From assembly GCA_023436715.1 (NCBI GenBank), contig JAEZIJ010000204.1, positions 6,981-70,980 of the forward strand: a stretch of 64,000 nucleotides of DNA, in the 5' to 3' direction. Both the position numbers and the translations under genes were made by a program. This stretch comes from Acidobacteriota bacterium (lineage in GTDB: Bacteria > Acidobacteriota > Terriglobia > Bryobacterales > Bryobacteraceae). This document shows, in pieces, positions 33,130-42,264 of this stretch; the stretch's first letter is position 1, and the number at the start of each line of letters is the position of its first letter. Under the pieces are notes generated by a model. That model saw only the letters and a program-made list of their open reading frames with translations. It had not been told where the DNA came from and searched no databases.

Positions 33130-34554
33130 ATGGGAGCTTACTCTCTACCCCTCTCTCAGATTTTGAATGTTGCGGTTGTCGTGTCGCCGGCGGCAGTTCC
33201 GGGGCCGAGCTTCAACCAGGCTCTCATCGTAGGGCCGAGCAACGTGATCCCGTCGAGCGAACGGCTGCGCCTGTATTCTTCGGTCGCGGCCATGCTCGCC
33301 GACAACTTCACCGACGACGATCCGGAGTACAAAGCCGCCACGTTGTACTTCGGCCAGACTCCTCAGCCGACTTACCTCTGGGTGGGCCGGCAGGATCTGA
33401 CCGCCATCGCCGCCGTCGAGGCGGGCACCTACGCGGGGACAGGATATAAGGCCGGAGACGTCGTGACGGTCGTGCAGGCCGGGGCCTCGGGCGGAAAGCT
33501 CAAGGTGACGGCTATTGGTACGGGCGGCGCGGTGACCGGATTTGAGATCGTTCCCGGCTCGCGTGGCACGCTCTACAGTGTGGCGAGCGGACTCAGCACC
33601 ACGGGCGGCAGCGGCACGGGACTCTCGGTCAACATTACCGCCATCGGAGAAACTCCGCTCCAGGCGATGCAGGCCTGCCGGGTGGCGCAGACCGACTGGT
33701 ACGCCTGCATGTTCGTCGGGACTGCCACGGACGCCGACTGCTTGGAGATCGCGGCCTTCATCGAGAGCGCCTCGCCCGCGAGCGTATATTTCGTCACAAC
33801 CGGCGAAGCGGACGTGCTGAACACTCCGGCCGACAACCTACTGGCCGACCTGAAGTCGGCCAAATACCGCCGCACCTTCGCGATGTACGCCACCACTCAG
33901 GGCGGCACGTTCCCGAACAACGCCTACGCCTCGGCCGCGCCGATGGGCTACGCGATGGGGGCGAACACCGGGGCGGCCGGCAGCTACTTCGATGTGATGT
34001 TCAAGGCGATCTATGGAGTCGCTCCCGAGCCGCTTACCCAGTCGCAGGCGAACGCGATCTGCGGACCGATCGATCGTTCCTCGCCGGGCCTGAACGCGAA
34101 CGTCATGCTGAGCTACCAGAACGGCTCCTACTCGTGGATCCAGCCTGCGATCATGGCATCCGGCGACTTCTTCGACGAGGTGCTGAACCTCGACATGCTG
34201 GCGAGCGACATGCAGTTCAGCGGAGTCAACCTGTTGACCTCCGTTCCGGCGCTGCCGATCACCGACGGTGGCGTAACGATGATGAAGAACGTGCTGGCCG
34301 GAGCCTGCGAGCGCGCCAAGGCCCGCGGCTTCATCGCCCCGTCTGGAATCTGGCAGGGAGTCGGGGTGGGAACCGGTTCCGCCGCCATCGAGCCAGGAGA
34401 CGCTCTGCCCCAAGGCTACTACCTCTACGCGCCCCCGGTGAGCAGTATGTCCGCTGCCCGGCGCGCGGCGCGAATCATGCCTCCAATCACCGCGCTGGTC
34501 ATCGAGGCGCAGTCCGGCCACTCGCTCGCGGTGACTCTGGATGTGCAGCGGTAA
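33130..34554 (+). CDS. Tail sheath protein (DUF3383)
   Basis: The 474-residue contractile sheath begins LPLSQILNVAVVVSPAAVPG and has PTYLWVGRQ near residue 80. Its C-terminal blocks include MKNVLAGACERAKARGFIAP and PQGYYLYAPPV. Residues about 97-172 are a Gly-rich beta insertion (AGTGYKAGDVVTVVQAG). A sheath makes the phage a myovirus-like particle. Confidence 0.9.
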   Translation: MGAYSLPLSQILNVAVVVSPAAVPGPSFNQALIVGPSNVIPSSERLRLYSSVAAMLADNFTDDDPEYKAATLYFGQTPQPTYLWVGRQDLTAIAAVEAGTYAGTGYKAGDVVTVVQAGASGGKLKVTAIGTGGAVTGFEIVPGSRGTLYSVASGLSTTGGSGTGLSVNITAIGETPLQAMQACRVAQTDWYACMFVGTATDADCLEIAAFIESASPASVYFVTTGEADVLNTPADNLLADLKSAKYRRTFAMYATTQGGTFPNNAYASAAPMGYAMGANTGAAGSYFDVMFKAIYGVAPEPLTQSQANAICGPIDRSSPGLNANVMLSYQNGSYSWIQPAIMASGDFFDEVLNLDMLASDMQFSGVNLLTSVPALPITDGGVTMMKNVLAGACERAKARGFIAPSGIWQGVGVGTGSAAIEPGDALPQGYYLYAPPVSSMSAARRAARIMPPITALVIEAQSGHSLAVTLDVQR

Positions 34555-34581
34555 GCGGGCCAACGAAAGGAGAACAGAACC

Positions 34582-35040
34582 ATGTCTAGAATCCTCACGA
34601 CCTACAGCGGCCGCGACACCAATTTTTCGTTCACCCACCCGCTCATCGGCGTCATCCAGTGCGCCGGCATCGCCGAGATGGGCCTGGCGCAGTTGACCAT
34701 CCGCATGACCACCGACCAGTCGAGCGTACAGGTTGGCATGGACGGCGCCGTGGTCCCGAGCGTCATCCCGGGCGACCAGGGCGAGATCGAGCTCCAGGTG
34801 TGGCAGACCAGCACACTGCACCAGGATCTGCTGGCCTGGTACAACGCGCTCCGGGCCGCGCGCGACGCTGGCGACGTGTCCCAGTGGTTTGGCGGCACAT
34901 TCCTCGCCCAGAGCATCGTGGACGGCTCGTCGCATCTGGCGACCGGAGTGGCGCCCGTCAAAGTGCCGGACAAGACCTACGCCGAGCAGGCCCAGCGAGT
35001 GACCTGGGTGCTGCGGGCCTGCAACATCGTTTCGCAGTAA
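34582..35040 (+). CDS. Tail tube protein (DUF3277)
   Basis: The 152-residue protein follows the sheath directly and shows FTHPLIGVIQCAGIAEMGLA, VQVGMDGAVVPSVIPGDQGE and a C-terminal VTWVLRACNIVS, the DUF3277 tube pattern. AAAGGAG precedes the start. Confidence 0.88.
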   Translation: MSRILTTYSGRDTNFSFTHPLIGVIQCAGIAEMGLAQLTIRMTTDQSSVQVGMDGAVVPSVIPGDQGEIELQVWQTSTLHQDLLAWYNALRAARDAGDVSQWFGGTFLAQSIVDGSSHLATGVAPVKVPDKTYAEQAQRVTWVLRACNIVSQ

Positions 35041-35052
35041 GTGGAGTAACTC

Positions 35053-35433
35053 GTGGCGATACAAAAATCCAAAGATGTTCAGATCAACGGAATAACCTTC
35101 CGCGTCGGCCTGCTTTCCGCGCTCGTGGGCGACTGGCTCATCACCCAGTTGCTCACGAAGCGGTTCACGGACGCGGAAGTCTACCGCAAATCTCAGGATC
35201 ACCTGCTTGGCGTGTGCTCGGTCTACGTCGAGAAGGAAGAAGCCCGCGTGCCGATGCGGATCTACGACAACGGCCGCTGGCTCGTGGCCGCGCAGTATCC
35301 GGACCTCGAATACGACGTGGACACCGTGCACCAACTGTGCCAGGAGGCTCTGGATTTCAACATCGGCCCTTTTTTCGAGAAGCTGAAAGCCCGCGCTTCA
35401 GCTCTGGAGCAGACCTCGGCTACGCTCCAGTAG
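35053..35433 (+). CDS. Tail assembly chaperone, short form
   Basis: The 126-residue product lies between tube and tape measure, where gpG-type chaperones are found. It contains INGITFRVGLLSALVGDWLI and YDVDTVHQLCQEALDFNI. The GTG start follows GGAG. A slippery run at 35367-35376 lets some ribosomes make the longer form. Confidence 0.75.
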   Translation: MAIQKSKDVQINGITFRVGLLSALVGDWLITQLLTKRFTDAEVYRKSQDHLLGVCSVYVEKEEARVPMRIYDNGRWLVAAQYPDLEYDVDTVHQLCQEALDFNIGPFFEKLKARASALEQTSATLQ

Positions 35434-35612
35434 CGTTCCCGGAGGACATCAGCGGGCAGCTCTGGCGCCCGGTCCTCGCGGGATTGTGGCGCCAGCACGA
35501 GATGGGCGACGGGACATATGACGTCTGGGATCTCGTCGAAGCAAACCGGGTGCTCGACATCCGCGACGAGAACCAGAGGCGCGCGGAGGAAGCGGCGAGG
35601 AGCCGCAGGTAA
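35053..35612 (+). CDS. Tail assembly chaperone, -1 frameshift fusion
   Basis: Shifting back one base at the slippery run joins the first 108 residues to a 78-residue extension ending at 35612 (SGADLGYAPVAFPEDISGQL, YDVWDLVEANRVLDIRDENQ). The extension looks like genuine gpT-type protein and has no start of its own. The total is about 186 residues, equivalent to lambda gpGT, which loads the tape measure. Confidence 0.7.
35367..35376 (+). promoter_or_regulatory. Programmed -1 frameshift slippery site
   Basis: CCCTTTTTTC read in the chaperone frame contains two overlapping canonical heptamers, C-CCT-TTT and T-TTT-TTC. After the slip the -1 frame stays open to 35612. Confidence 0.75.
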
Positions 35613-35625
35613 GTAGCAACTCCCT

Positions 35626-37437
35626 ATGGGCAACGTCCTCGACGAATACCTCGTAAAACTCGGCTTCACAACCGACGACAAAAGCTTCGAGCACCTCTCT
35701 GGCGTACTTGCCGCGGCCGAGCGAACCACCACCCTGCACGCTTCTGGCATGGCCAAGCGCCTGCTCGAAGCCCAGGGCGCCATTGTGGGCGCCTTCACTG
35801 CCGTTTCGGCGGCCATCGTGGGGACGATGGACAAGGTAGCCATGGCCGATCAGGGCTACCGGCTGATGGGATTGCGGATGCTGATGACCACCGACAGCGC
35901 CCGCAAGATGGACCTCATCACCAAGGCGCTCGGGGCTGACATCAACCAGATCGTCTGGGACCCTGAACTGCACAGCCGGGCGGTCCTGATGGCTCAGGAC
36001 ATCGACAAGATGTCCGAGGCTCTCGGCGGAGACTTCGCCGGAAAAATGAAGGGAATTCGGGATATCCGCTTCGAGTTCTCGCGCCTCGAGGTGGCCACGA
36101 AGTTCCTCGGGATGTCGTTCGCCTCGAAGCTCTTCGAAAAGCTCGTCCCCGGCGAGGCGGGCGACAAGATCAAGAATTTCGTCACCTGGTTCGAAGAGCA
36201 CATCCCCGAGATTGCGGACAAGCTGTCCGATTACGCGGTGCCGATTCTCAAGCAGACCTGGGCCATAATCCAAGAGGTTGGCGAGGTACTGAAGGCCGCT
36301 GGCCTTGCGTTCACTAACTTCGTCGGGCTGCTCTCTGGCGATAGCTCCATCCAAGGTACTGCGTTCAGTTTCGACAAGATGGCCAAAGCCATCGGGCACG
36401 TCGGCGAGTGGATGACGAAATTCTTTAGCTGGATCGCGCATGCGGAAGAACTGCTGGCGCATTTCGCATCCGCTACCAGCCTCATGCTTTCAGGGAAGTG
36501 GTCCGAGGCCGGCAAGGAATTCAAAGCCGGGCTGATGGACCTCGGAGGCGGCAGCGGAGCCATCTTAGGGGCATTGACGGGCAGCCTTACTGCGGGCGGG
36601 GTGGGAAGTGTTGTTGGCGGTTTCCTTGGATCCGCCGGAGGGCCACTTGGAACCGCAGCCGGGGCCACGCTTGGGGGGACTATCGGAAGCACCCTCGGGG
36701 TGCCGATAGGCGCCCTTCTGGGCTACGGATCAGGCAAGGCCCGGGAATGGCTAATGCCGAACGAGGAGCACGAGACGGAACGGGTGCCAGCCGCCCGTGG
36801 GCAAGCCCCCGCCGCCGTGTCCGCGCAGCCCCTCCAGGGCCACGCCGACGTGATCGCGGCCATCACGGCCGCCGCGGACAAATACCACGTTCCGCAGTCG
36901 CTGGCGCTCGCTGTCGCGCAGCAGGAATCGCGCTTCCACCAGGAGGCCCGGTCCAGGGTCGGCGCGATCGGCGTGATGCAGTTGATGCCGAAAACGGCAG
37001 AGTGGCTGAAGGTGAACGCCTACGATGCGATGGAGAATATCGAAGGAGGCGTGAAGTATCTCTCTTACCTGCTCAAGCGCTATGCAGGCGACAGCCAAAA
37101 GGCGGTGGCCGCGTACAACGCCGGGCAGGGCCGGGTGGATCGCGCGGGCGGTATTGATAACCTTCCGGCTGAGACTCGAGCCTACGTGCCTTCGGTGCTG
37201 CACTATCAGCGCGACTGGAGCGAGAAGCTCGCCGCCATGCAGACGCCCGCGCTGCCCGCAGCGCAACCCACGGCAAGCAACCAGACCACCAGCGTTGACG
37301 TTGGCGGCGTCTTTATTACGCAACCGAATGCCGACGCCTACGAGATTCGGCGCGCCGTGGCCGACGGCGTGCGTAAGGGGCTCGAAAAACAGACGAGGAT
37401 GGACCTCGCGCAGCTTTCGCCCGCTTACTCCGGATAG
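35626..37437 (+). CDS. Tape measure protein with SLT lytic transglycosylase domain
   Basis: The 603-residue protein has a helical tape region, a Gly-rich hydrophobic stretch at about 310-380 (likely membrane-inserting), and a lysozyme-like SLT domain at about 407-525. The catalytic Glu434 sits in QQESRFHQ, with GAIGVMQLMPKTA and AVAAYNAG following. The enzyme would open a hole in peptidoglycan during DNA injection. Its length implies a short tail, about 90 nm by the usual rule. Confidence 0.9.
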   Translation: MGNVLDEYLVKLGFTTDDKSFEHLSGVLAAAERTTTLHASGMAKRLLEAQGAIVGAFTAVSAAIVGTMDKVAMADQGYRLMGLRMLMTTDSARKMDLITKALGADINQIVWDPELHSRAVLMAQDIDKMSEALGGDFAGKMKGIRDIRFEFSRLEVATKFLGMSFASKLFEKLVPGEAGDKIKNFVTWFEEHIPEIADKLSDYAVPILKQTWAIIQEVGEVLKAAGLAFTNFVGLLSGDSSIQGTAFSFDKMAKAIGHVGEWMTKFFSWIAHAEELLAHFASATSLMLSGKWSEAGKEFKAGLMDLGGGSGAILGALTGSLTAGGVGSVVGGFLGSAGGPLGTAAGATLGGTIGSTLGVPIGALLGYGSGKAREWLMPNEEHETERVPAARGQAPAAVSAQPLQGHADVIAAITAAADKYHVPQSLALAVAQQESRFHQEARSRVGAIGVMQLMPKTAEWLKVNAYDAMENIEGGVKYLSYLLKRYAGDSQKAVAAYNAGQGRVDRAGGIDNLPAETRAYVPSVLHYQRDWSEKLAAMQTPALPAAQPTASNQTTSVDVGGVFITQPNADAYEIRRAVADGVRKGLEKQTRMDLAQLSPAYSG

Positions 37438-37439
37438 CC

Positions 37440-38300
37440 ATGGGATCTTTAGTTTCAGCAGGTCTCGGCGCCGCGGCGCTGGCCAAACGCTTCGGGAGCG
37501 TCTCTGGAACCGCGCGCGCGCTCACATTGACCACGGGCGCGGCCTCGCTCATCAGTCAGATCTATTACTCGGTCTCGAGCGGAGCGCCCCTCCTGCCGGG
37601 CGTGATGGGCCCCTGGCGCCCGCCGCAATGGGCCGGCGGTCCGGCTCTTACGGTCTCCGTCGAAGACCCTAACACCCGGGTCAAAACCGTCTACGTCTTC
37701 GACGGCATCATCCGCGCCCACCACGAGCAGCGCTCAGTCATCACGCTCAACCCGGTACAGACCGGGGCGGCGATCTCCGATCACGCCTACGCCATCCCGG
37801 CCAGGCTTGACGTCGAGATCGCGATGAGCGATGCCATGCAGTCGTTCGACGTGAGCCAGTGGAACGACGGACCATCCCGCAGTGTGTCGGCGTACCAGAC
37901 TCTGGTGGCATTACAGAAGAACCGGACCGTGGTCCAGGTCGCCACCCGTTTGCGGCAGTACGATCAGATGCTCGTCTCGGACGTACGGGCGGAGGAAACA
38001 AAAGAGACCGCCTTCGCGCTAAAGGCGCGCGTCTGCTTCACGGAAATCATCCGGGCGTCCGTCGAGGTTACCTCGTCGTCGATCAAGTGGGATGTGGCGG
38101 ATTCGGCGTTACCTCAGGTGACCGGGCAGACGGTCGGCGGCCAGGCGCAAGTATCTCCCGTGCCGGCGAGCGTTCAGGGACAGAACGCGACAGCCAAGCT
38201 GACCGGCTCGGGCCCGCTGGCCGCGGTCAAGCGCTCGATCTCCGGAGCCGGAAACTGGAGCAGCGTCAGCGCTGGAATCCTCGGGTCGGTGCTCAGATAA
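37440..38300 (+). CDS. Dit-like baseplate/distal tail protein
   Basis: The 286-residue protein follows the tape measure. After an Ala/Gly-rich lead, residues about 70-205 match the Dit-type N-terminal beta fold (RSVSAYQTLVALQKNRTVVQ, MLVSDVRAEETKETAFALKA). The C-terminal third is Gly/Ser-rich. It would connect tube and hub. Confidence 0.7.
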   Translation: MGSLVSAGLGAAALAKRFGSVSGTARALTLTTGAASLISQIYYSVSSGAPLLPGVMGPWRPPQWAGGPALTVSVEDPNTRVKTVYVFDGIIRAHHEQRSVITLNPVQTGAAISDHAYAIPARLDVEIAMSDAMQSFDVSQWNDGPSRSVSAYQTLVALQKNRTVVQVATRLRQYDQMLVSDVRAEETKETAFALKARVCFTEIIRASVEVTSSSIKWDVADSALPQVTGQTVGGQAQVSPVPASVQGQNATAKLTGSGPLAAVKRSISGAGNWSSVSAGILGSVLR

Positions 38301-38301
38301 C

Positions 38302-38631
38302 ATGGCGCAGGTCGTCTCGCTCAATCCGTCACCAAATCATACCCTCCGTGCCGCGCTCACGGTCAACGGAGCCGCGCTGACGCTGAACCTCGCGCTACGG
38401 TGGAACGCGCAGTCTGGCTTCTGGGCGCTTGACATCGCGGACCAGGCGGGCAACCCGCTGGTGTCCTCGGTGCCGCTCCTGACGGGAATCTGGCCGGCGG
38501 CGAATATCCTAGCTCCGTACGATTATCTGAAAATCGGCTCGGCGTACATCGTCAACCAGTCTGGCGCGGACGGCGAGCCGGACGAGACGAACCTCGGAGC
38601 GTCGTATCTCCTGCTCTGGGACGACAACTAA
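38302..38631 (+). CDS. Baseplate plug protein (Pam3 gp18-like)
   Basis: The 109-residue beta-rich protein (ALTLNLALRWNAQSGFWALD, then NILAPYDYLKIGSAYIVN) resembles the small baseplate plug described for simple contractile phages. Its place between Dit-like and hub genes agrees. Confidence 0.7.
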   Translation: MAQVVSLNPSPNHTLRAALTVNGAALTLNLALRWNAQSGFWALDIADQAGNPLVSSVPLLTGIWPAANILAPYDYLKIGSAYIVNQSGADGEPDETNLGASYLLLWDDN

Positions 38632-38634
38632 AGC

Positions 38635-39720
38635 ATGGCTTCGCAGGCTCCCCTACCCTTCTTCGGCCGCGCGTGGAACATCGCGGTCGATACCGCTGAC
38701 GGCCAGCATCTCGTTGTCGCCAGCAGCCGCGCCGACGAATCACTCCGGGCCACATTCGCGATCGACATGTACATGCTCCTGGCCTACTGGCAGGCCGAGG
38801 TGAGCATCTTCAATATGTCCTCGCAGACGGCGGGAACGATCTGGAAGGGCAGCCCGAAGCTCGGCGACCTGTGGCAGTTCCAGAAGCCGCTTGTCGCCGG
38901 AGACACGGTGACCGTGAGCGCCGGGTACGAATCGAGCGAGGCTGGCGGCTTCAACCCCGACGCGAACGTGCTCTACCAGGGAAAGGTGCTGCAGCCGGTG
39001 TGGCTGCGCGAGAACGTGGTGGATTACCGGCTCATCCTGCGTTGCGTGACAGGCCTCATTGAAGACGCGGTGAACTTCACGAGCTTTCCAATCGCCGGCG
39101 GGGTGAGCGCCCACGATGCGCTGGCGCAGATCTGCTCGCAGGCGAATCCACCGATCCCGATTGACCGTATCGACGAAGGGGCCCGGACGCGACTCAGCCA
39201 GCAGAGCTATCCGCGCGCGCAGGCCATCCATGGGCGTCCCTGGAACGCCATCCGCAGCATCACCGCGGAGAACAACCTGTTCGCCTGGGTGAACCCTCGC
39301 GGGCTCAACGTCCGCTCGTTCGGCTCCGGCGGCACGCCGCAGACTCCGGACTACGCTTACGGGCCGCCTGAGCCAGCGGGAAACAGCGGCTCCCGGCAAA
39401 CCGCGCAGGGGCTAGTGAAAAGAACCCTGATCGGCACTCCCGAGCAGACCCAGGACGGAGTTGTGTTCCGCGTGCTCCTTGACCCCCAAGTGCGCATCGG
39501 CGATATCGTGCTCCTCGAGCCCGGCACGCTCATCAACCCGGTCCCGATTCAAGTCGGCCAGCTTCCAGCCGCGCCGAGCCAGAACGGCATCTATGTGGTG
39601 GCTGGCTTGCGCCATTTCGGCGACACGCGCGGCCGCGGCGACGACTGGTTCACCGAGATCCACGGTGTGGTGATGGACTTCTTCGCCAATTTCCTCACCG
39701 CTCGGCAGGCAGGACAGTAA
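38635..39720 (+). CDS. Baseplate hub protein
   Basis: This 361-residue protein has two repeated beta-barrel-like halves. AEVSIFNMSSQTAGTIWKGS and DTVTVSAGYESS lie in the first, and RTLIGTPEQTQDGVVFRVLL in the last. It looks like gp27/gp44-type hubs that sit on the spike. Its stop overlaps the spike start. Confidence 0.7.
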   Translation: MASQAPLPFFGRAWNIAVDTADGQHLVVASSRADESLRATFAIDMYMLLAYWQAEVSIFNMSSQTAGTIWKGSPKLGDLWQFQKPLVAGDTVTVSAGYESSEAGGFNPDANVLYQGKVLQPVWLRENVVDYRLILRCVTGLIEDAVNFTSFPIAGGVSAHDALAQICSQANPPIPIDRIDEGARTRLSQQSYPRAQAIHGRPWNAIRSITAENNLFAWVNPRGLNVRSFGSGGTPQTPDYAYGPPEPAGNSGSRQTAQGLVKRTLIGTPEQTQDGVVFRVLLDPQVRIGDIVLLEPGTLINPVPIQVGQLPAAPSQNGIYVVAGLRHFGDTRGRGDDWFTEIHGVVMDFFANFLTARQAGQ

Positions 39721-40502
39721 TGGCCAACTACGGACTCCCCATCGAGCAGCGCCTTGCGGGCCTGCTGCCGCCGGTCGAGCGCGAACGCGCCCTGTTGCGC
39801 CTGCTTTCGCAATCGCTGCGCGTGGCCCTCCCGGCGGTCGTGCAGAGCTTCCAGCCTGGCCCGCCGGCGACAGTCTCTGTGCTGGTGGCAACGAAAGAAC
39901 TGGTCGAGGCCAACCAGGGCGAAACGGCGCTATCTCTCGCTACCCAGGCCGTGCAGCTTCCACTGCTCCAGGACGTTCCGGTAGCCTTCCCCTCGGCCGG
40001 CGGGTGGAGCATGACGTTTCCGATCCAGCCGGGAGACGAGTGCCTGCTGGTGTTCGCCGACACGCCGCTCGATGTCTGGTGGCAGAACGGCGGCACGGAG
40101 AACAACCCCATCAGCCAGCGGCGCCACAGCCTCTCGGACGCCATCGCCATCTTCGGACTGCGCTCGAGGCCGCGCGGGCTGGCAGGATACTCGACAACCT
40201 CGACGCAGATCCGCAACGATGACCAGTCCGTGGTGATAGACCTCGCGCCCGGCCAGATCACCGTGACCGCGCCCAACGTGGCCGTGCAGTGCTCCGGCGC
40301 GGCTAGCGTGCAGGCGCAGACGGCAACGGTGACGGCCGATCAGGACGTGACCGTGCAGGGCGGGCAAAAAGTGACCGTGAAGGGCAATCAGTCCGTGACC
40401 ATCGACGGCAACAGCCAGACGAAGGTGGACGGCAAGGACTTCTTGACGCACAAGCATTCCGGAGTTCAGGGCGGACTCGCAACTTCCGGTCCGGTCGCGT
40501 AA
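39720..40502 (+). CDS. Baseplate spike protein (Gp138/gpV-like)
   Basis: An OB-fold-like N-terminal region (AGGWSMTFPIQPGDECLLVF near residue 95) is followed by repeats of T/V/Q-rich beta-helix from about residue 180. The C-terminal FLTHKHSGVQGG contains His244-x-His246. The HxH tip binds iron in P2-type spikes and pierces the outer membrane. Confidence 0.85.
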   Translation: MANYGLPIEQRLAGLLPPVERERALLRLLSQSLRVALPAVVQSFQPGPPATVSVLVATKELVEANQGETALSLATQAVQLPLLQDVPVAFPSAGGWSMTFPIQPGDECLLVFADTPLDVWWQNGGTENNPISQRRHSLSDAIAIFGLRSRPRGLAGYSTTSTQIRNDDQSVVIDLAPGQITVTAPNVAVQCSGAASVQAQTATVTADQDVTVQGGQKVTVKGNQSVTIDGNSQTKVDGKDFLTHKHSGVQGGLATSGPVA

Positions 40503-40505
40503 CCC

Positions 40506-40877
40506 ATGCCCACGATAACGACGCGGCGCTTGGATGAGAACGGAGACCCCATGCGTGGGTCCGGGCTGGCGAACTTCGTCTCGGACATCGACGCCGTGGC
40601 AATCATTATCAGCACCCGCCTGCGGCTTCTCCAATCCGAGTGGTTCGAGAGTCGCAACGAAGGCACGCCACTGTTCCAGTCACTCCTTGGGCACCCAATT
40701 ACCAGCCAGGGAGTCGCACTCATCCTCAGGCAGCGGATCCTCGGCTCGCCGTACGTCACTGGCATCCAATCGCTGAACGTGAGCTACCAGCGGGCGGCCA
40801 GGAGTTTTGTTTTTGCCGCGGTCGTGAACACCCAGTTCGGGCAGGTCGCTGTCTCAAACGCGCAGCAGCAGAGCTAA
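40506..40877 (+). CDS. gp25-like baseplate wedge protein
   Basis: The 123-residue product contains DAVAIIISTRLRLLQSEWFE and a late LNVSYQRAARSFVFAAVVN strand pair, as in GPW/gp25 family wedge proteins. It precedes baseplate J, as in other contractile phages. Confidence 0.7.
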   Translation: MPTITTRRLDENGDPMRGSGLANFVSDIDAVAIIISTRLRLLQSEWFESRNEGTPLFQSLLGHPITSQGVALILRQRILGSPYVTGIQSLNVSYQRAARSFVFAAVVNTQFGQVAVSNAQQQS

Positions 40878-40883
40878 AACACC

Positions 40884-42251
40884 ATGAGCTACAATCCACC
40901 CTCCATCGGGTCTTCTGGACTCATCATCCCGACTTATAACGACATCCTGGAGTGGCTGATCGGACAGTACCGAGGCATCTACGGGAACTCGGTTTATCTC
41001 GGGCCAGATTCCTCCGACTACCAGGACATCGCCGTGCGCGCGCTCCAGGCGAACGATTTCGCGCAGGCGCTCCAGGCTGTTTACTTGTCGTTCAACCCGC
41101 AGACCGCGCTCGGAGCGAGCCTTGATCTGCAAGGGAAGCTGATCGGCACTCCACGCAAGGCAGCGTCCCAGTCGTTCGCTGTCGTGACTCTCACGGGAAC
41201 TCCCGGAACCACGATCATCAACGGCGCAGTGCGCGATGTGAACGGAAACTACTGGAATCTGGCCTCGCCGTCGATCATCGGCACGGCCGGCACGGTTTCG
41301 GTAATCGCCACCGCGCAGAAGTACGGCAACATCACGGCCAACCCGGGCGACATCTCTTCCATTACCACGCCCACGGCGGGCTGGACCTCGGTCACCAACC
41401 CCGCGGCGGCCACGCCCGGAGAGGCGGTCGAGCCCGATTCGGTATTTCGTGCGCGCCTGATGGTAGCCCAGGTCAAGCCGTCCGTTTCGCTGGTAGCTGG
41501 CACGGCGGCGGCGGTCGCGGCCGTGGCCGGAGTCACGCGCTCGCGGGTCTATGAAAACCCGACCAGCAGCGTGGACTCTTACGGCAACCCACCGCACTCA
41601 ATCACCTGTGTGGTCGAGGGCGGATCGGCCGAAGAGATCGCCTGGGCGATCTACGAGAACCGCGGCATTGGCTGCCACACCAACGGCACGACGACAGTAA
41701 ATTTGCAGGACCCTAACAACGGCTCAATCAACATCCCGATCGCTTTCGAAGTGCTCAGGCACGTCCCGGTCCATGTCGCCGTCGGCGTGCACGCGCTCTC
41801 TGGCTTCACGACGGCGACCCGCGCCTCCATAGCAGCCGCCATAGCCGAATACCTGAACAGCCTGGGCATCGGCGAAAGCGTCGTGTTCTCCGAACTCTAC
41901 GGTGCCGCGCTGACGGCGCGCCCCGATCCTGACCAGCCGCTATTCTCGATCCGCTCGATGGCATCCGGGAAGCAGGCTGCCTCGACGACCGGCAGCACTA
42001 CTGCCGGAAGCCCCACGGTTACGGTTACAAGCGCTGCCGGCATCGCCGCTGGGCAGGGGATCACCGGACCGGGCGTACCCGACAACACCACCGTGTCGGG
42101 CATCTCGGGCACGACTGTAACGCTTTCGGCGAACGCAACCGCTACCGCCTCCGGCGTCGCGCTGGCCTTCTTTGTGACTGGAACGTCGGATATTGCAGTC
42201 GCATTCAATGAGGCGGCGCAGTCCGGAGGCGTGGTGGTGAACCTGGTCTAG
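40884..42251 (+). CDS. Baseplate J family protein with inserted beta module
   Basis: The 455-residue wedge protein contains QAVYLSFNPQTALGASLDLQ, AATPGEAVEPDSVFRARLMV and RHVPVHVAVGVHAL. Residues about 366-433 are a Thr/Val/Gly-rich insertion (AGSPTVTVTSAAGIAAGQGI). Its sequence is like the insertion in the connector at 30539-31261. Confidence 0.88.
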   Translation: MSYNPPSIGSSGLIIPTYNDILEWLIGQYRGIYGNSVYLGPDSSDYQDIAVRALQANDFAQALQAVYLSFNPQTALGASLDLQGKLIGTPRKAASQSFAVVTLTGTPGTTIINGAVRDVNGNYWNLASPSIIGTAGTVSVIATAQKYGNITANPGDISSITTPTAGWTSVTNPAAATPGEAVEPDSVFRARLMVAQVKPSVSLVAGTAAAVAAVAGVTRSRVYENPTSSVDSYGNPPHSITCVVEGGSAEEIAWAIYENRGIGCHTNGTTTVNLQDPNNGSINIPIAFEVLRHVPVHVAVGVHALSGFTTATRASIAAAIAEYLNSLGIGESVVFSELYGAALTARPDPDQPLFSIRSMASGKQAASTTGSTTAGSPTVTVTSAAGIAAGQGITGPGVPDNTTVSGISGTTVTLSANATATASGVALAFFVTGTSDIAVAFNEAAQSGGVVVNLV

Positions 42252-42264
42252 AAGGATTCCAACA

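Noticed and set aside
33838..35334. Minus-strand open frame opposite sheath and tube genes
   Set aside because: Spans several unrelated plus-strand genes and has no ribosome site or motif.
34659..35612. Long plus-strand frame overlapping the tube gene
   Set aside because: Only its last 78 codons look like protein, and they are reached by frameshift from the chaperone gene.
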